In this document: piece after piece, positions 1 to 11,648 of the stretch | How the letters are laid out: every line of letters starts with the position of its first letter | Position numbering within the stretch: the stretch's first letter is position 1 | Source of the DNA: Adiantum capillus-veneris | Taxonomy: Eukaryota > Streptophyta > Polypodiopsida > Polypodiales > Pteridaceae | Assembly: GCA_014529385.2 (NCBI GenBank) | Contig: CM043953.1 | Span: 108,196,549-108,260,548, forward strand | DNA length: 64,000 bases | Reading direction: 5' to 3' | Made by a program: the position numbers and the translations under genes | The notes under the pieces: model-generated | Told to the model about the DNA's origin: nothing | Database searches by the model: none | The model's input: only the letters and a program-made list of their open reading frames with translations

Positions 1-3000
1 TATAATTTTCCATAGCAAAAATTTTGGGTTATAGTGCTTATCAAGAAAATATAATATAGGAGCTAGAATGTGTTTTTGCTCGTATCGTTCTGAGGTTGAA
101 CTATATAGTAGGTATCTGCTTGGCTCGATCCTCATGCTAACATGTGTATAGAATTTGTTTAGGCTACTCCCAAGATAATGTTGCAATAAATGATTGTAGA
201 ATGCCTTGTTATTATTATTTAATTGATATTGTTTTATTATAAACAATTGAGAAACAACTACTTAGAGAACTCACATGACAATTGATCTCATCTAATCTTG
301 CCATAATTTCACACATCTAGTATAATTGAAAATCAAGAATGGGACTCTATACATGAACTAGTGAGCACGATACATGGTTCAAATGCATGTGCACTTGATA
401 GCAATAGCTTGTCTAGCCTAATTTAAGTAGCTCTCCATACATTCATTTGTAAAAGTGAGGGTGTACAAACCTTTGACGTCTTGTACTGAAGTGATACTGA
501 TTATGTAGTGCACTGGTGGCTTCTTTATGGTTTTATTAATAAGAGAGGCATTTATGCATTTTCTTTGCTTGCATAAAAATAAGTGGTATTTATGCATGTA
601 TGGAATAAAACCCAATGCTTTGTGGCTCTTTAAGCATGCAGAGATGACTACCTAGGGATGTCTGTATGCATTATGTGTGAGATCTTCCTCAAGGAATTCT
701 TGGAAAGTCATTTGCTGGTAGACAAGTGATGTGTTTGATTCATAATGAAATACTTTTCTAGGAGAGGGTGTTGTATCATTCCTAGCAACACATCACCCTT
801 GTGGTATTCACAAAAGGGATTTAGCCCACATCACCATCCTTTTCTTGTATTCAACATATGGTGCATTGTCTTTTCTTGAAACGTTGTGTGCTGAAATTTG
901 CATTCATCCACTCACCAAATTGATTGCAATCTTGTATAACATCACGACACTATGTTGAAGACATTGATTTTCTATGCAAAAGATAGTATATTTGCAGAAT
1001 GCTTAGCTTAACATGCTAATGTAAATGTCTCTTGGATTTAAAAGATCAACTTTTTTGCTTTAAATTTTTGTATTTTTTATAAATTCTCTACCAAGACTAC
1101 TCGATAACAAGATGATCATATATTATGCAAAAAATATACACCATAGTATAGATTGCTGGGGAAAGAGTTGGTTAGTTTCGATATAATAAGAACTCCTTGC
1201 TTAATTGTGTTGCTGCATAGTTGATGGTATACTAGTTGGATATCACTATATGGACAACAAGAGCGTCTGGGTTTAGTTCCAAACACGGTTTACAAGGACT
1301 AAGGTTGACATAGTGTTTACAAGCTATGTACATGCATATGAAAGATCAATAATTCCTCTTCTTGTAGAATTAAATTATAATTTCAACTAGAAAAAACTTA
1401 GCACTCTAATTAGTGACTTTTTTCTTGAGAATCGTGACTTGTATATGACTTTTTTAGCACCAATCTTAGGAAGTTATATACACATGTCTTCAAACTACAA
1501 TAGATAATCAAATCTTCACCTACTGACGCAAAGTTATGTTGATTCTTCAGACCAATTTTCTTCTTGTCCCATGTGTTATCTTTATGAAAACATCCTAAGT
1601 GTAAGTTTGATCAAAACTCAAATTTTTGATGCCATATGGCATAAAGTTAAGTTGTCCCATGTCGGATATGTAAAGGCATTGGTTGATTTTTGGTCAAAAT
1701 TTTAGGGGTATTTGTGTGTGTTGATGAGAAAGGGAGAGAGATTTGATAGCCTTGACTTAGCACATGTGGGTAGATGACCAATGAATTTGTGGAACAAGAG
1801 AATGGCTTGTTGGCTGGCTCACAAGTAGAATTCTTGTAAATGGCCATTTAAATCAAAGAGTCTCACTAATCCATTGTAGCTGGGAGCTGAACCAAAGCTA
1901 GCTTCTTCTTGCCCTGAGTTAGAGGTACCTTAGACAAAAGCAATCATATTAACAAAAGTTTGACAAGGTATCAAATGTTTTTTGTAGGGCTCCCATGGAT
2001 TACCTGCTACAAGCTCCTTGGCTACAACATCTTTCTTAGAGATGTATCCCCAAAGATTTTTCTAAAGATATGCCTATGAAATACCATTATGAGATTAGAA
2101 GAGTTCTTCAATCATATTGCGAGCTTGCCTAGGCGTGTAAGGTCAAATATGCACGTTGCTAGTGTTATAGAGAAACGCTATTCTCATAATGTCTTCTCCT
2201 AGAGTTCTTTCATAGCTGGATATATCAAAAATGGGGACGCCCAACAAGATGTTTACTATTTGAACAGATGTAGCACAAGGGCATCCTCCTTTATCTTTCC
2301 ATCTTTGAGACTACTTTGATATCAAAATATTCCCTAAAGAAGCAAATTCAATGGAATGAGCTAGTCACTTGATAGTTATTCTAGAGCTAGAACTTTAGAG
2401 CTAGATGCCAGATATCAAATTACACAAGATGAACAAAATTAGACTTTGGATGACTAGATGAAGAACCGGATAGGCAACTGGAATAAACTCAAAGAATAGA
2501 ATTAAATGTTGGATACTGAGACAGATGGAACTACGATACTCAAATTATTGAGTGAGAAGTACAGACGATCTTGCACTGAATGCTAGATTACAAGAAGGTA
2601 CAAGAGTTCCAAAGACTTATGGATACAATAGAGCTTTGATCAAGATCAATGGTAGGAAGATAGAACCCCAAAATGAAAGTAGCAAGTCCTATTTGTAGGT
2701 GCTCGCTAGTAATTATTGAAGCTACTAGTAAATCTAATGTATACATGTGCTTCTAAAGAGTTGGTTCTTGCTATCTACATCCTCCTCCCCTTTCTTGAAT
2801 TTTGGCGTATTTCCAAAGTTCCTGAGTGATAATCTCATTTTAGCATTTGTGCTTGGACCTTTGCTTATTTGGAGCTTTGTTCAGTGTGTCCTTTGGTGCT
2901 TCCTAAGGTGGCATTTGAAGAACCCTGGTTGAACTTGACTTGGAGGGCCATTGGAAACAATATTCTCCTTGTAAATAATCTTGTAGATGGCCATGTGCTG

Positions 3001-5230
3001 TGGTTGCTCCCTTTTCTCTGTTAGCATCTCCACCTCATATGGTGTTAGGGCATGACACATTTTTGTATCAAGGTCATAGAGTTTTTTGTTGCCTTTGGTG
3101 AGTCATGCCCTTGCAAACATTGTGTGTATCCATCCTGATAATTTGGATGGTTTGCTTTGATTCATGCTTCTAGCAGAACCTCATCCATGGCTATGAGTTG
3201 GGGTTTAGAGTTGGCTTTATTAACTAAATCCTTTTTAGGAATCTTGGAGGCTTCTATTAACACTTGCAACAATTTGTTTGTGTATTTAATTAATAAACTG
3301 ATTTGGCCTCTCCACTAGTTCATTATTCCTCAAAAATTGATCAGATCATCTTTTAATTATGATAGTGTTCTTTTTTATTTTGTATCATTTAGTATCAACT
3401 TCCAAGAAACCTAGAGTGTTTTACTATGTTCATGCACCTCCAGAGTATCCTAACAAGATTTGAAAGACATCTCACAATCGTCACACATTGTGGGTAGACA
3501 GTAGTGGACAACGCTAGTTTTGGAGTGGTCAACAAAATAAAATGTGAGCCAAAAGTCTTTTATAGCATTTGAGAAGCTTTTAAATTAATATTTAATTGAA
3601 TAAATGGTTGATTTGACACCTCAATAGCCTCATTATCTATGGCATCATACAAAAAAAATGATTACTAAACAATGTTCTTTATAGTGAGCAATACAAAAAA
3701 CATATAATCAAAAAACTTTCATCAATGGGATTCCAAAATGGAAAAAGGTAGAATCAAATGCAATCAGCCATTACCTCAGGGATGGATGCATATTGCATCC
3801 TATTGTCACAAGGTGGCCAGTGCCTAGTGAGGCATGCTTTTCCATGCATGGGAACCCCCCCATATTTTTTTCTCTTTTACCAAAAATATTTCCTATTATA
3901 TAAGTTACTTTTGATTTTTTCTTCCCTTTTTCACTAACGTTTTAGCCTTTATTAAATAAATAATACTTATGCTAATCAATCACGATGTAGCATAATAAGT
4001 AAGCTTTCTTTGTTGAGCTCTCTTTTGACCTTAAATATTAAATATATATATATTCTAGTATTTTCTAATTTTTTTTTTCAGGTATATATATTATTCCACT
4101 CTACCAAATCTCTCGTGAAATCTCCAAAGATGCGAATCTATCTGTTGCAATGTCAATGCAAAAGGAGCCATTTCTTGAACAACTTATGCAAGCATGAGCA
4201 TAGTGGCATGCAAATGGTTGTCCTTCTAACCCACCACCGGGTGTCAACCAAACCAAGAAGGACTTTGAAGCTTGGAAGGTACTTGTTGGATTCTTTGAAA
4301 ACATGGATGTGACTCTTTTTAATCAATATCTATTTGTAAACTAGAGTCTATCATAGGCTCAAGCAAGACCTCCATGTGATCATTTAGAACTTAAATTGAG
4401 GTTTTAACTTAAGATTTAGTGTCACTTGCATATGAGGCTAAGCGAGGCTCGAACTTAAGTTTGAGCCCCACTTACATATACCCATGTATTTTGGACTTTG
4501 CATAGATGTATGTGAGCATATAAATCTTTTCAACACTCTAGGTCATGTTTTCATACACATGAAGGAGCTTACACTTGAAGGCAAGAGAGAAGTCCACTCA
4601 AAGGGGACCACCAAAAGACTTTTGCAGCCACAAATAATACATTATTTGGCTGAATTTTTTAAGTAAAGAAGAACCCCGAATCTGAAGGAGCGTTCAACAT
4701 GAAAGATGTAGCTCGTGATCTCAACTTTTAGCTCAATTTTTTTCAGAATTTTTGGAGTTATGAACACGGAGATATGATTTTTGTAGTGGACCCCAGTTTT
4801 CTCGTGTAATGGTGACACAGGCCATCCCCACTTTTCTTCCTTCTAGAATGGCTATGGTTCTACAAGTCTTCAAGCATGATTACAAGAAACAAGGCTCTTT
4901 TAATGAGGTCTTGGCTAGTCTAGAGTAATTCTATCACCATTTTTGGAGGATCCATCCTCATCAACAAATATCCACCTTCGACAACCTCTCTTATAATTTT
5001 CTTACCTCTCTCTTCTCTCCCTAATAAGCTTATGTCTATCCAAAGCTAGACTATTGTAAATATTTCTTATCCTCTACATCCTACCCACATTCTCTCTTTT
5101 TCTCTCTCTATTGACTCTGGTATTTTAAATAATGAGGAGACAAGATGGGAGCCACAGTCACATGCACCCCATTTTCCTAGTCACCAAAGTGGGACACTCA
5201 CCTCAAATAGAAATATTGCTAAATCCTTCC
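1..5230. other. AT-rich stretch with no recognisable gene
   Basis: Only short open frames occur (100 codons at most), with no recognisable domain on either strand. A plus-strand frame near 4.13-4.32 kb reads fairly long in more than one frame, but I could not place it in a family. Text around 4.67-4.80 kb has the look of a transposon untranslated region, but this is an impression only. I see no convincing tRNA, rRNA or terminal-repeat structure. Best read as decayed intergenic repeat DNA. Confidence 0.5.
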
Positions 5231-5235
5231 CTCCT

Positions 5236-5800
5236 TCCCTATATAAGGAGGCCATGAGAGCTCACTTGGGGGAGAGAACACACACACACACATACACACA
5301 CCTATCCATACACACTCTTGTGCTACATGCTTGTAGCATGAACCCTAATCACATAATCACAACACCATCATCATCACCATCACCATGCACAAAAGATGAG
5401 AACCACACCTCCACACCACTTGTAATTAAGGGTTGAAGGCACAATTTCAAGAAGAAGAAGGGTGGACACACTCATGATATTCCTCGCCATCAACTCCCAT
5501 CTCTCCATTATGCCTCCTACGATCTTGTCCCCTTCTCTTTTTCCTGCCATACGCTATCTATTGTATTCATCTTTTGCAAGCAATCAACACACTCCATCTT
5601 GGTGCCATACTTTGTGTCGCTTTGGATACATCTCATTGTGAGTATGGTATATGCTTGTTCCTTGCCTTTTTTTTTCTGCTTATGTAAAGGTGTGCGGATT
5701 CGCCACCATACACACACACTCTCTCTCTCCCTCTCATATTCCTATCATCTTGCTACTTCCATCTTGAGGTGTGCGGATTCGCCACCTCTTGTATGATAAG
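5236..5800 (+). promoter_or_regulatory. TATA-bearing, LTR-like segment with a repeated 19-mer
   Basis: A TATA-type motif (ctatataagg, 5240-5249) is followed by short CA- and CT-rich tracts. A 19-bp word, ggtgtgcggattcgccacc, occurs at 5689-5707 and again at 5768-5786; its ends (ggtg/cacc) are complementary. TATA followed by a CA-rich leader is common in plant LTRs, but no paired repeat, PBS or PPT was found, so the LTR reading is inference. Confidence 0.3.
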
Positions 5801-6483
5801 TGAGTATACTCGCAAGTTTCCCCTACCTCATTATCTTCCTTACTAACATGCACGAGTAGCGAGCCCATTCTCACTCACTCACCACTCCTCTCACCTTATT
5901 CTCCGACCACCCCATTCCACATTTGGGTGTGGATCTTGAAATTGTTTTCCATGCATGCTTCATTGTGTATATGTATGCGTCCTAGCCGCATATCTTGCTA
6001 GGTGGTGCCCCTATTGTGTATTCCCCATGATGAGGCCATTGTGCATAGTCTTGGTGTAGAGGCCACCGGGTCTATTTTTTCACTTCCGCCTCTCACTAGC
6101 TCACTAGGTGCAAAAGAACACTCTATGACCCTGACACAAAAACATAGAATGTACTGACTCCAATATACGAGTTTGAGATCAAGATATTTATAAAGGATTA
6201 GTTGAAGAAATAGGCCTTGTATCACCGAATTCAGAAGGAGAATGATGGTTCGAGTATCGTAGAACCATTCAAAGTCCTGCACAAACCTCCCAAGAAGAAG
6301 ATGACAAAAAAAACCGGGTGAGGTGGACTGACAATGGCTAAAGGATGATTTTTGCTGAAATTTTGGTATACACCAAAATTCAAGAAAGAGGAGAATAGAT
6401 ATAGAAGGTGGGAATGACCACTTAGCAGGAAACTAGATTGGAAGCTTCCAAAAACAATAACTACGGGCATTTACCACAATAAT

Positions 6484-6800
6484 TGTTGGCACAATGCACA
6501 GTTAGCTAGAGTCTAGTCCAAGACCTATAAATAGGGGCCACTACTTCATTTTGAGGGACCTTTTTTCTTGGTTTGAGTTTATTCCTAATCCTAATCCCTT
6601 GTATCTCATATCTTGGAGCTGTTAGACTCTTGTAATCCAATTACACACTGAGCTTATGTCTCATCATTGTACTTGTTGTAATATGAATATACAAAACCAG
6701 TTTCAATTCCTAGTCCACTGTTCATTTCCATTTCCAGTTCCAGTATTTTGTGTCATTTCCAGTTTCAGTCTTGTCTTTCATTTTCCATCTTGTCTTTTGT
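6484..6800 (+). promoter_or_regulatory. Possible LTR fragment with TATA box
   Basis: The segment begins tgttggcac and carries a good TATA box (ctataaatagggg, 6525-6537), then pyrimidine-rich text with tandem-like ttccagttccag words. It ends at the ACTGA target site where element A begins. It could be a truncated or solo LTR transcribed rightward. No second copy is present in the window, so this is not proved. Confidence 0.3.
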
Positions 6801-6805
6801 ACTGA
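6801..6805. repeat. Left target-site duplication ACTGA of element A
   Basis: ACTGA stands directly before the TG that starts the left LTR and recurs directly after the CA that ends the right LTR (11962-11966). Five base pairs is the usual target-site size for LTR retrotransposons. Confidence 0.8.
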
Positions 6806-7035
6806 TGTGCACGTCTATCGCACATGTCAATACAAGGGACTTGCCGATACATTGTGTGCGAGCCACAAATGGCTCCAAGAATACAACTAGACTAATCTAG
6901 CAAGTTCAAGAGAGCAAGGGTGTGTCACTCATTGCCCTATGCTCACCTTCATGGAGGATTCCTCGCCGCAAAGAAGAAGGAGCCACCGCTGCACCATGCT
7001 CAACTGCTTCACCGCCGCCGTGCCATCGTCACAAT

Positions 7036-7089
<54 letters not shown>

Positions 7090-7408
7090 CCCCACGCATA
7101 CACACACACACAAGGAGATGAAGAAGAAGAAGATGGAGATGGAGCAAGAGCACTCTTCAATTGCACAAATGAAAGAATAGGTGATTTTTAGGTTTAGGTG
7201 ACTTTTATATGAGCTCACGCCATTCACACTTGGGCACCCATACTTAGCCAACTAACCCTTGAATGTTCCTATTATAGTGCGCCTCTCATCGGCAATCACT
7301 CTTACCCTTTTCCTATTGGATCGACAAGCCTGGTCCCTGACTATACCAAATAAATAATACGGCGTCTGTCGTAGGTGATAGGGTGTTCGTGAGCCGTGAG
7401 GGTTAACA
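6806..7408 (-). repeat. 3' LTR of element A
   Basis: 603 bp, TG...CA ended. Positions 6906-7408 match 11463-11961 closely, including the flanks of the CT tract and the shared end gagccgtgagggttaaca. The extra 100 bp at 6806-6905 is missing from the 5' copy. It contains a (CT)n array at 7037-7087. Confidence 0.8.
7037..7087. repeat. (CT)n microsatellite inside the LTR
   Basis: About 51 bp of uninterrupted CT. The same place in the 5' LTR holds a 45-bp CT tract (11602-11646), so the array was part of the LTR before insertion. Confidence 0.95.
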
Positions 7409-7421
7409 TCCCCCCTTCCTC
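7409..7421 (-). promoter_or_regulatory. Polypurine tract of element A
   Basis: On the minus strand this reads gaggaagggggga and abuts the TGTTAAC start of the 3' LTR, the expected position of the plus-strand primer for reverse transcription. It fixes the element's orientation. Confidence 0.8.
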
Positions 7422-7428
7422 ATGTAGA

Positions 7429-7442
7429 TTCCATCCTTGGAA
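7429..7442 (-). other. AGGA-loop hairpin next to the PPT
   Basis: Minus strand TTCCA-AGGA-TGGAA: a 5-bp perfect stem with an AGGA loop, 7 bp from the PPT. Similar hairpins lie near the PPTs at 15.6 and 50.0 kb. Confidence 0.5.
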
Positions 7443-9290
7443 GCTATTGAGTTGAAGCTCGTTTGTCGAGGTGGAAGAGCCTTTGAGATGAGTGTCCTTA
7501 GCCTTCTTCAATCACTGCAAAATTAAACAAAATTGGCACAATAATTGCATTCTTATATACAATTAAAAAGCATATGCAGTTGTAGGCAGACAATTTGATT
7601 GGTAACAGAATTTTAAACCATTTGTTAGCAATAAACATTAAATTGCAATATAATCAAACGCATAAACAATTGTAAAGATAAAAAATTAAACAAGTTTGGG
7701 GTTGCTAATTTAACGGTCGAAAGGCAATAAAGATCGACTATTAATACCATGGGTAAGCTTCTCAATTTTCTCTGGTTAATTAAGTTATTTAATTGCGAGA
7801 GCCAAGTATTTCATGTCTGAGGGCTGACTAGAGGCTATACCTAGAAGACCTTGTAGTTAAGATACGATAAAAGGAATTGCTCATGAAATCATCGCCTGAC
7901 TGATTTCCTTTTCTTTGACCCCCCAAAAGTCTTTTCTCATTGATTTACTTTTGATGTGTGTGCTTATTTTATATGCCTTGGGTTTTTTGCTTTCCAAGGA
8001 AAAGCGCTCACACTGGGAACCTCTAGGGCTCTAGTACCATAGGCGATACATGTGAGTGGAGTACCAAATCAAGCTGAGATTTCTCTTTTAGCTTAAGATT
8101 TTACATTGTGTCACTTTGATTTTTATTTATTTTTGTTCATTTTCAGCATTTTAATTTTGTAACTTTGGGGGGTCATATAACATTGTTACACTCCCCAGGC
8201 TCATCACATTAGTAAACCCCCTTTATAATACTTAAGCTAAAGGTCAATAGGGACTAAGCCCACTAGAAAGCCCTAGTACATTGCACACAATGCTGCCTAA
8301 ATCGGATTAAGAACCTAAGTAACCATTGATTATTAGGAAGGCATTCCCCATGGTATTAAGAGAATATCTCTAACGCCTAGCTTGGTCAAACTAGCTTAGT
8401 TGGACTGCTTGATTTTTAAACTTAGACAAGTGATTATAACAAAAAATTACATTGAATTTAATGTTTGATACTAAGCAAAATGTGCTGAATATTATGCTAC
8501 CAATTACAATTAAAGCAGACAAACATGGATGCAAAAAAGATAAGGGGCAATGCTAATGGACAAGAAACACCTGTTTGTGCCGATGATCGCGCTTGATTTG
8601 AAGAGTGAACGAGAGAAAGATCCCATGAAGGTCCAAATTCTAACAACAACAACACATTCCCGTACACACTAGGAAACACAAAGAATACCTCTAGGAGGCA
8701 CATCAATGGGAAGAAAGAACTTTGCTAATCACTAAACTCTAAAACAGAAACACTCCTATCGTACTAATCCTACCTACCCTCCATCACTTGAGTGATGAGG
8801 ATCAAAGGTATTTGATGACATAGGTTTCTATTTCAGTGTACCGGATGTGAATGTGTAGGTCTGGGTCAATGTTTTGACTTTTCTTGTGCACACTCGTTTG
8901 CTAATTGCTCTTGCTCTTTATTATTTTTGTTTTTTGTGAGTATAAGGCTTTTATATACATTCCCTAAGATTGGGAGATTGAGAGGTCAGGGAGGAAGGTT
9001 GAGAGGGGAGTGAGTGAATGATGACTATCAGCAAACACTTACCCCTTCCTTGGGTAGATCATATAGTTTGAAATGTGCTCATCACCCTTTGAAACCAATT
9101 GTTCCAGTTGGTACTAGGCGGGGATTTTTTGCCAGTAGTTTTCTATTACCTTAGGTGCCTCGTCGCGTTGCAAGGGTGGTAAGGTACTCTCCCAGGATCG
9201 AACTTGAAGTGGTTCATCAGGTGATTCTTGAACACTGGGAGGTATGGATTCCTTTGTAGCTTCATGGAGGTCCACTATTGTAGGTGGAGG
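7443..9290 (-). other. 3' internal part of element A, no domain seen
   Basis: Lies between the PPT and the last recognisable frame of element A, where autonomous elements would carry RT, RNase H and integrase. I read both strands and found no YxDD, RNase H, HHCC or DDE-type text. Short frames at 9291-9575 (minus) and 8497-8706 (minus) have no recognised family. Confidence 0.5.
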
Positions 9291-9646
9291 CTATGGAGAA
9301 GATTTTACCTCTATGGATGCATTACATGAGGAGCTAGAAGCTTCATGGGACTCCCCCCTTCCTGAGCTAGGTGGAGCAAATCGTTCTTTCTTCAGTACCC
9401 AAAGTAGCTCTGGAGCGGGTATGTAGCATTCTGTGATTTTTTTCTTTCCATGATCATTGATTTGTTTTGGAGCTACGGGATTGGGCTCACATGGGTCAAG
9501 TGACAGGTAAGAACACAATTTACGTTTTGGTACCCAGATTTGATCATTTCCTTGATAGTAGCCTTGGACTTCCAATAGTTGTTTAGGAATCCACCACCAC
9601 GTTTCCTTACATTTCTTGGAGCGAGTGGACGTTTCTTACAAGGCTT

Positions 9647-9952
9647 CTATTTTTTAGCACTAGCTACGGTCGCTAAAGAAGCTTTAGGGACCCACTTGTA
9701 TGTTTTCTTTGTTATATTAGGATGAGTCTTGTCAGAAGCTATATGCATTGCTTGTAGCATATTTAAGGGTTCGAGCATTTCATCCCTCTCAGGTGTTACC
9801 CAGGTCATCCCCCTGTTTCCCCAAGTGTCTATGGTTGCTGCTAGGTGGACCCAATCCACATTGTCCGACCCAGTCATCCCAGGAAGTACATCCATATAAG
9901 GAGAATATTCCCCAACATCAGTGTCCGCTTTACATGTGTAGCAATATTGCAA
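9647..9952 (-). pseudogene. Downstream extension of the element A protease frame, unclassified
   Basis: A 101-codon open stretch in exactly the same frame as the protease ORF, separated from it by a few stop codons (the first just after the protease C-terminus). It carries Cys residues near its start (YCYTC), an acidic middle and a basic C-terminus (SAKK). I recognise no domain. In an autonomous gypsy element this is where the protease-to-RT linker would begin, but RT text does not follow. It is probably part of a longer gag-pro polyprotein whose C-terminal part is unknown. Confidence 0.4.
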
Positions 9953-10084
9953 TGGGGCCTAGTGAACTGTGGAGTCAGATCTATGATCAATTATAAACCT
10001 GTTTTCTAGGGGATGTGCTTGACTAGTTACAAGATCCACTCGAATGACAGAATCTTGGAACTACAAGTAGACATGGTTTTTAGA

Positions 10085-10726
10085 CTAGTCATGCACCATT
10101 TTTGCTTCCCTCATGAAAGGATGTCCTAAGATCATCTCCGATGCCATAGTGTGCTTGGAGAAATCCATAACAATGAAGGTAGTTCCTATTTTATGTCCAA
10201 AGACCTTGATCTTGAGATCTTCTAGCATCCCAATAGGTTTAACAATAGACCCATTGGCCATCTTCACTACTATGGTTGTGGTCGCAAGGTGAGGTCTTCC
10301 CATAGTTTCCCAGCAATTTTTAATCACAATGATAACCCCAGCGCCATCATCAAGGATTACCTTCACAGTTAATCCCTTAGTAGTGATTGGTATGGTCACA
10401 TTGGATTCATCACCCTGAAAGTATAGTCCTAACTTGTTAAAAGGTATTTCTACCACAAGGTTCTCATCTAGGTTGGGTTGTGGATCTAAGTGTTCCTCCT
10501 CTATTGGCATCTCCCCAGCTCCATCCATCTGCGCAAATTGTGGTAGCCCAAACTTTAGTTCTCCATTGAGGAAGGCTCGAAGAGCTGATACTAGCTCAGG
10601 GTCTTTATATAGTTTGGACATGATGGTGGTTCTAACTTCTGAAGACATGAAATCCATCAATTTGGCAATGTTTAACGACACCTTTTGGGCTTCAATCCCT
10701 TGACGTGGGGAAGATGGGATCTCCAT
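10085..10726 (-). CDS. Retropepsin-like aspartic protease region of element A
   Basis: A 213-codon open frame. Residues near 125-160 read VILDDGAGVIIVI, matching the retropepsin flap-to-active-site pattern (usually LDSGA or LDTGA), and near the C-terminus ILGHPFMREAK matches the second conserved retropepsin motif (ILG.P.L...). The family cleaves the Gag or Gag-Pol polyprotein during particle maturation. The canonical Ser/Thr after the catalytic Asp is Asp here, which may cripple activity. The start is the first Met of the open stretch; the true protein would be continuous with gag upstream (11.17-11.46 kb). Element B carries a related protease near 40.7 kb with the same GxYxxGxE lead-in and an intact DSG. 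Confidence 0.65.
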   Translation of the reverse strand: MEIPSSPRQGIEAQKVSLNIAKLMDFMSSEVRTTIMSKLYKDPELVSALRAFLNGELKFGLPQFAQMDGAGEMPIEEEHLDPQPNLDENLVVEIPFNKLGLYFQGDESNVTIPITTKGLTVKVILDDGAGVIIVIKNCWETMGRPHLATTTIVVKMANGSIVKPIGMLEDLKIKVFGHKIGTTFIVMDFSKHTMASEMILGHPFMREAKMVHD

Positions 10727-10897
10727 TTCTTTGATAGGATCAGGTAGTCCCTATGTAAACATTCTTTCCATCAAGAAGTGAGTACTCCCACTTTCCCATG
10801 ACTTTAAGTCATCTTTGTTCTTGGATGACACTAGGTATGGATAAGGCTCTATGGACTTGGTGAGGTTGTTGTTGCGTAGGGAACACGGTGTGTGAAT

Positions 10898-11125
10898 CTA
10901 GATCTTCCTAGGTGCTAGATCTAGATCCCTTTGGGTATCTTCTACCAAAATCCTTAATTGCTTGACTCGCTCGATCTCCTCTGTAGGGTTTGGATAAGTT
11001 CCTATCTTCTTCTTGGATCCTGGCCATTGTGGCTCATGAAGATCTTCCTTGTTGGTTTCTATCTTAGTGGTCGTTTTGGTCTCCATGGTTTCACCTGAAT
11101 CAGAATCCTCTTCAGCATCGTTCAT
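10898..11125 (-). pseudogene. Acidic/charged Gag-Pro linker of element A
   Basis: A 75-codon stretch rich in Glu, Asp, Lys and Thr with no fold motif, lying between the knuckle and the protease on the minus strand. Low complexity and position suggest the linker between Gag and protease. Frame breaks separate it from both neighbours. Confidence 0.4.
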
Positions 11126-11173
11126 ATATACGAGGTCGTCACCAGTCCCTATGTTGGTCTTTGAACTCGGGTC

Positions 11174-11462
11174 TCACTTCGTTGCTTTTTGCGATCTCTT
11201 GCTTCGTGTTTTCTTATTTTTTTGAGATTGGGCAATTGATGCCGTGTCTCTTTCCTCAAGAATATAATTTTGTTTTTGGAGTATCAATCGTGTGAGTACG
11301 TTTACTGGTACCACATGTGTATTTTGTGATGGCTCCTTGGTAACCTCAATCAAGTTTAATGGCGTGATCTTTGGTGCATTTGGATTATTTGGACATTGGG
11401 CAATCAAATGATCTATGCCACACCAATTACACATCAGTATCGTCATTGTAGACCCTAAAGCC
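11174..11462 (-). pseudogene. Gag C-terminal fragment with zinc knuckle (element A)
   Basis: The minus-strand frame contains CNWCGIDHLIAQC, a CX2CX3HX4C zinc-knuckle variant (one residue shorter than the classical CX2CX4HX4C), followed by a stretch with PVNVLTR. Element B has CDGCGTDHLHQNC followed by PLNVMTR in the same arrangement, so the two are homologous. Knuckles bind the element's RNA during packaging. The open frame runs upstream into the LTR (to 11485), so its apparent Met is an artefact of the deletion that fused the LTR to this point. The rest of Gag is gone. Confidence 0.6.
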
Positions 11463-11598
11463 TCAAGAGAGCAAGGGTGTGTCACTCATCGCCCTATGCT
11501 CACCTTCGTGGAGGATTCCTAGCCGTGAAGAAGAAGGAGTCGCTGCTGCACTGTGCTCAATCGCTTCATTGCCGCCGTGCCATCGTCTCAATGCTCGA

Positions 11599-11648
<50 letters not shown>

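Noticed and set aside
4010-4312. 100-codon plus-strand frame near 4.1 kb
   Set aside because: No motif, and alternative frames over the same DNA are equally open; not supportable as a gene.
6922-7251. Overlapping open frames through the CT array with Ser-Leu or Arg-Glu repeats
   Set aside because: A dinucleotide repeat is open in every frame; these are artefacts of the microsatellite inside an LTR. The same holds at 11.46-11.80, 18.18-18.48, 55.39-55.82 and 62.9-63.7 kb.
11463-11485. ATG in the LTR as start of the knuckle protein in element A
   Set aside because: This Met lies in LTR sequence shared with 6906-6930 and is in frame only because a deletion fused LTR to gag.
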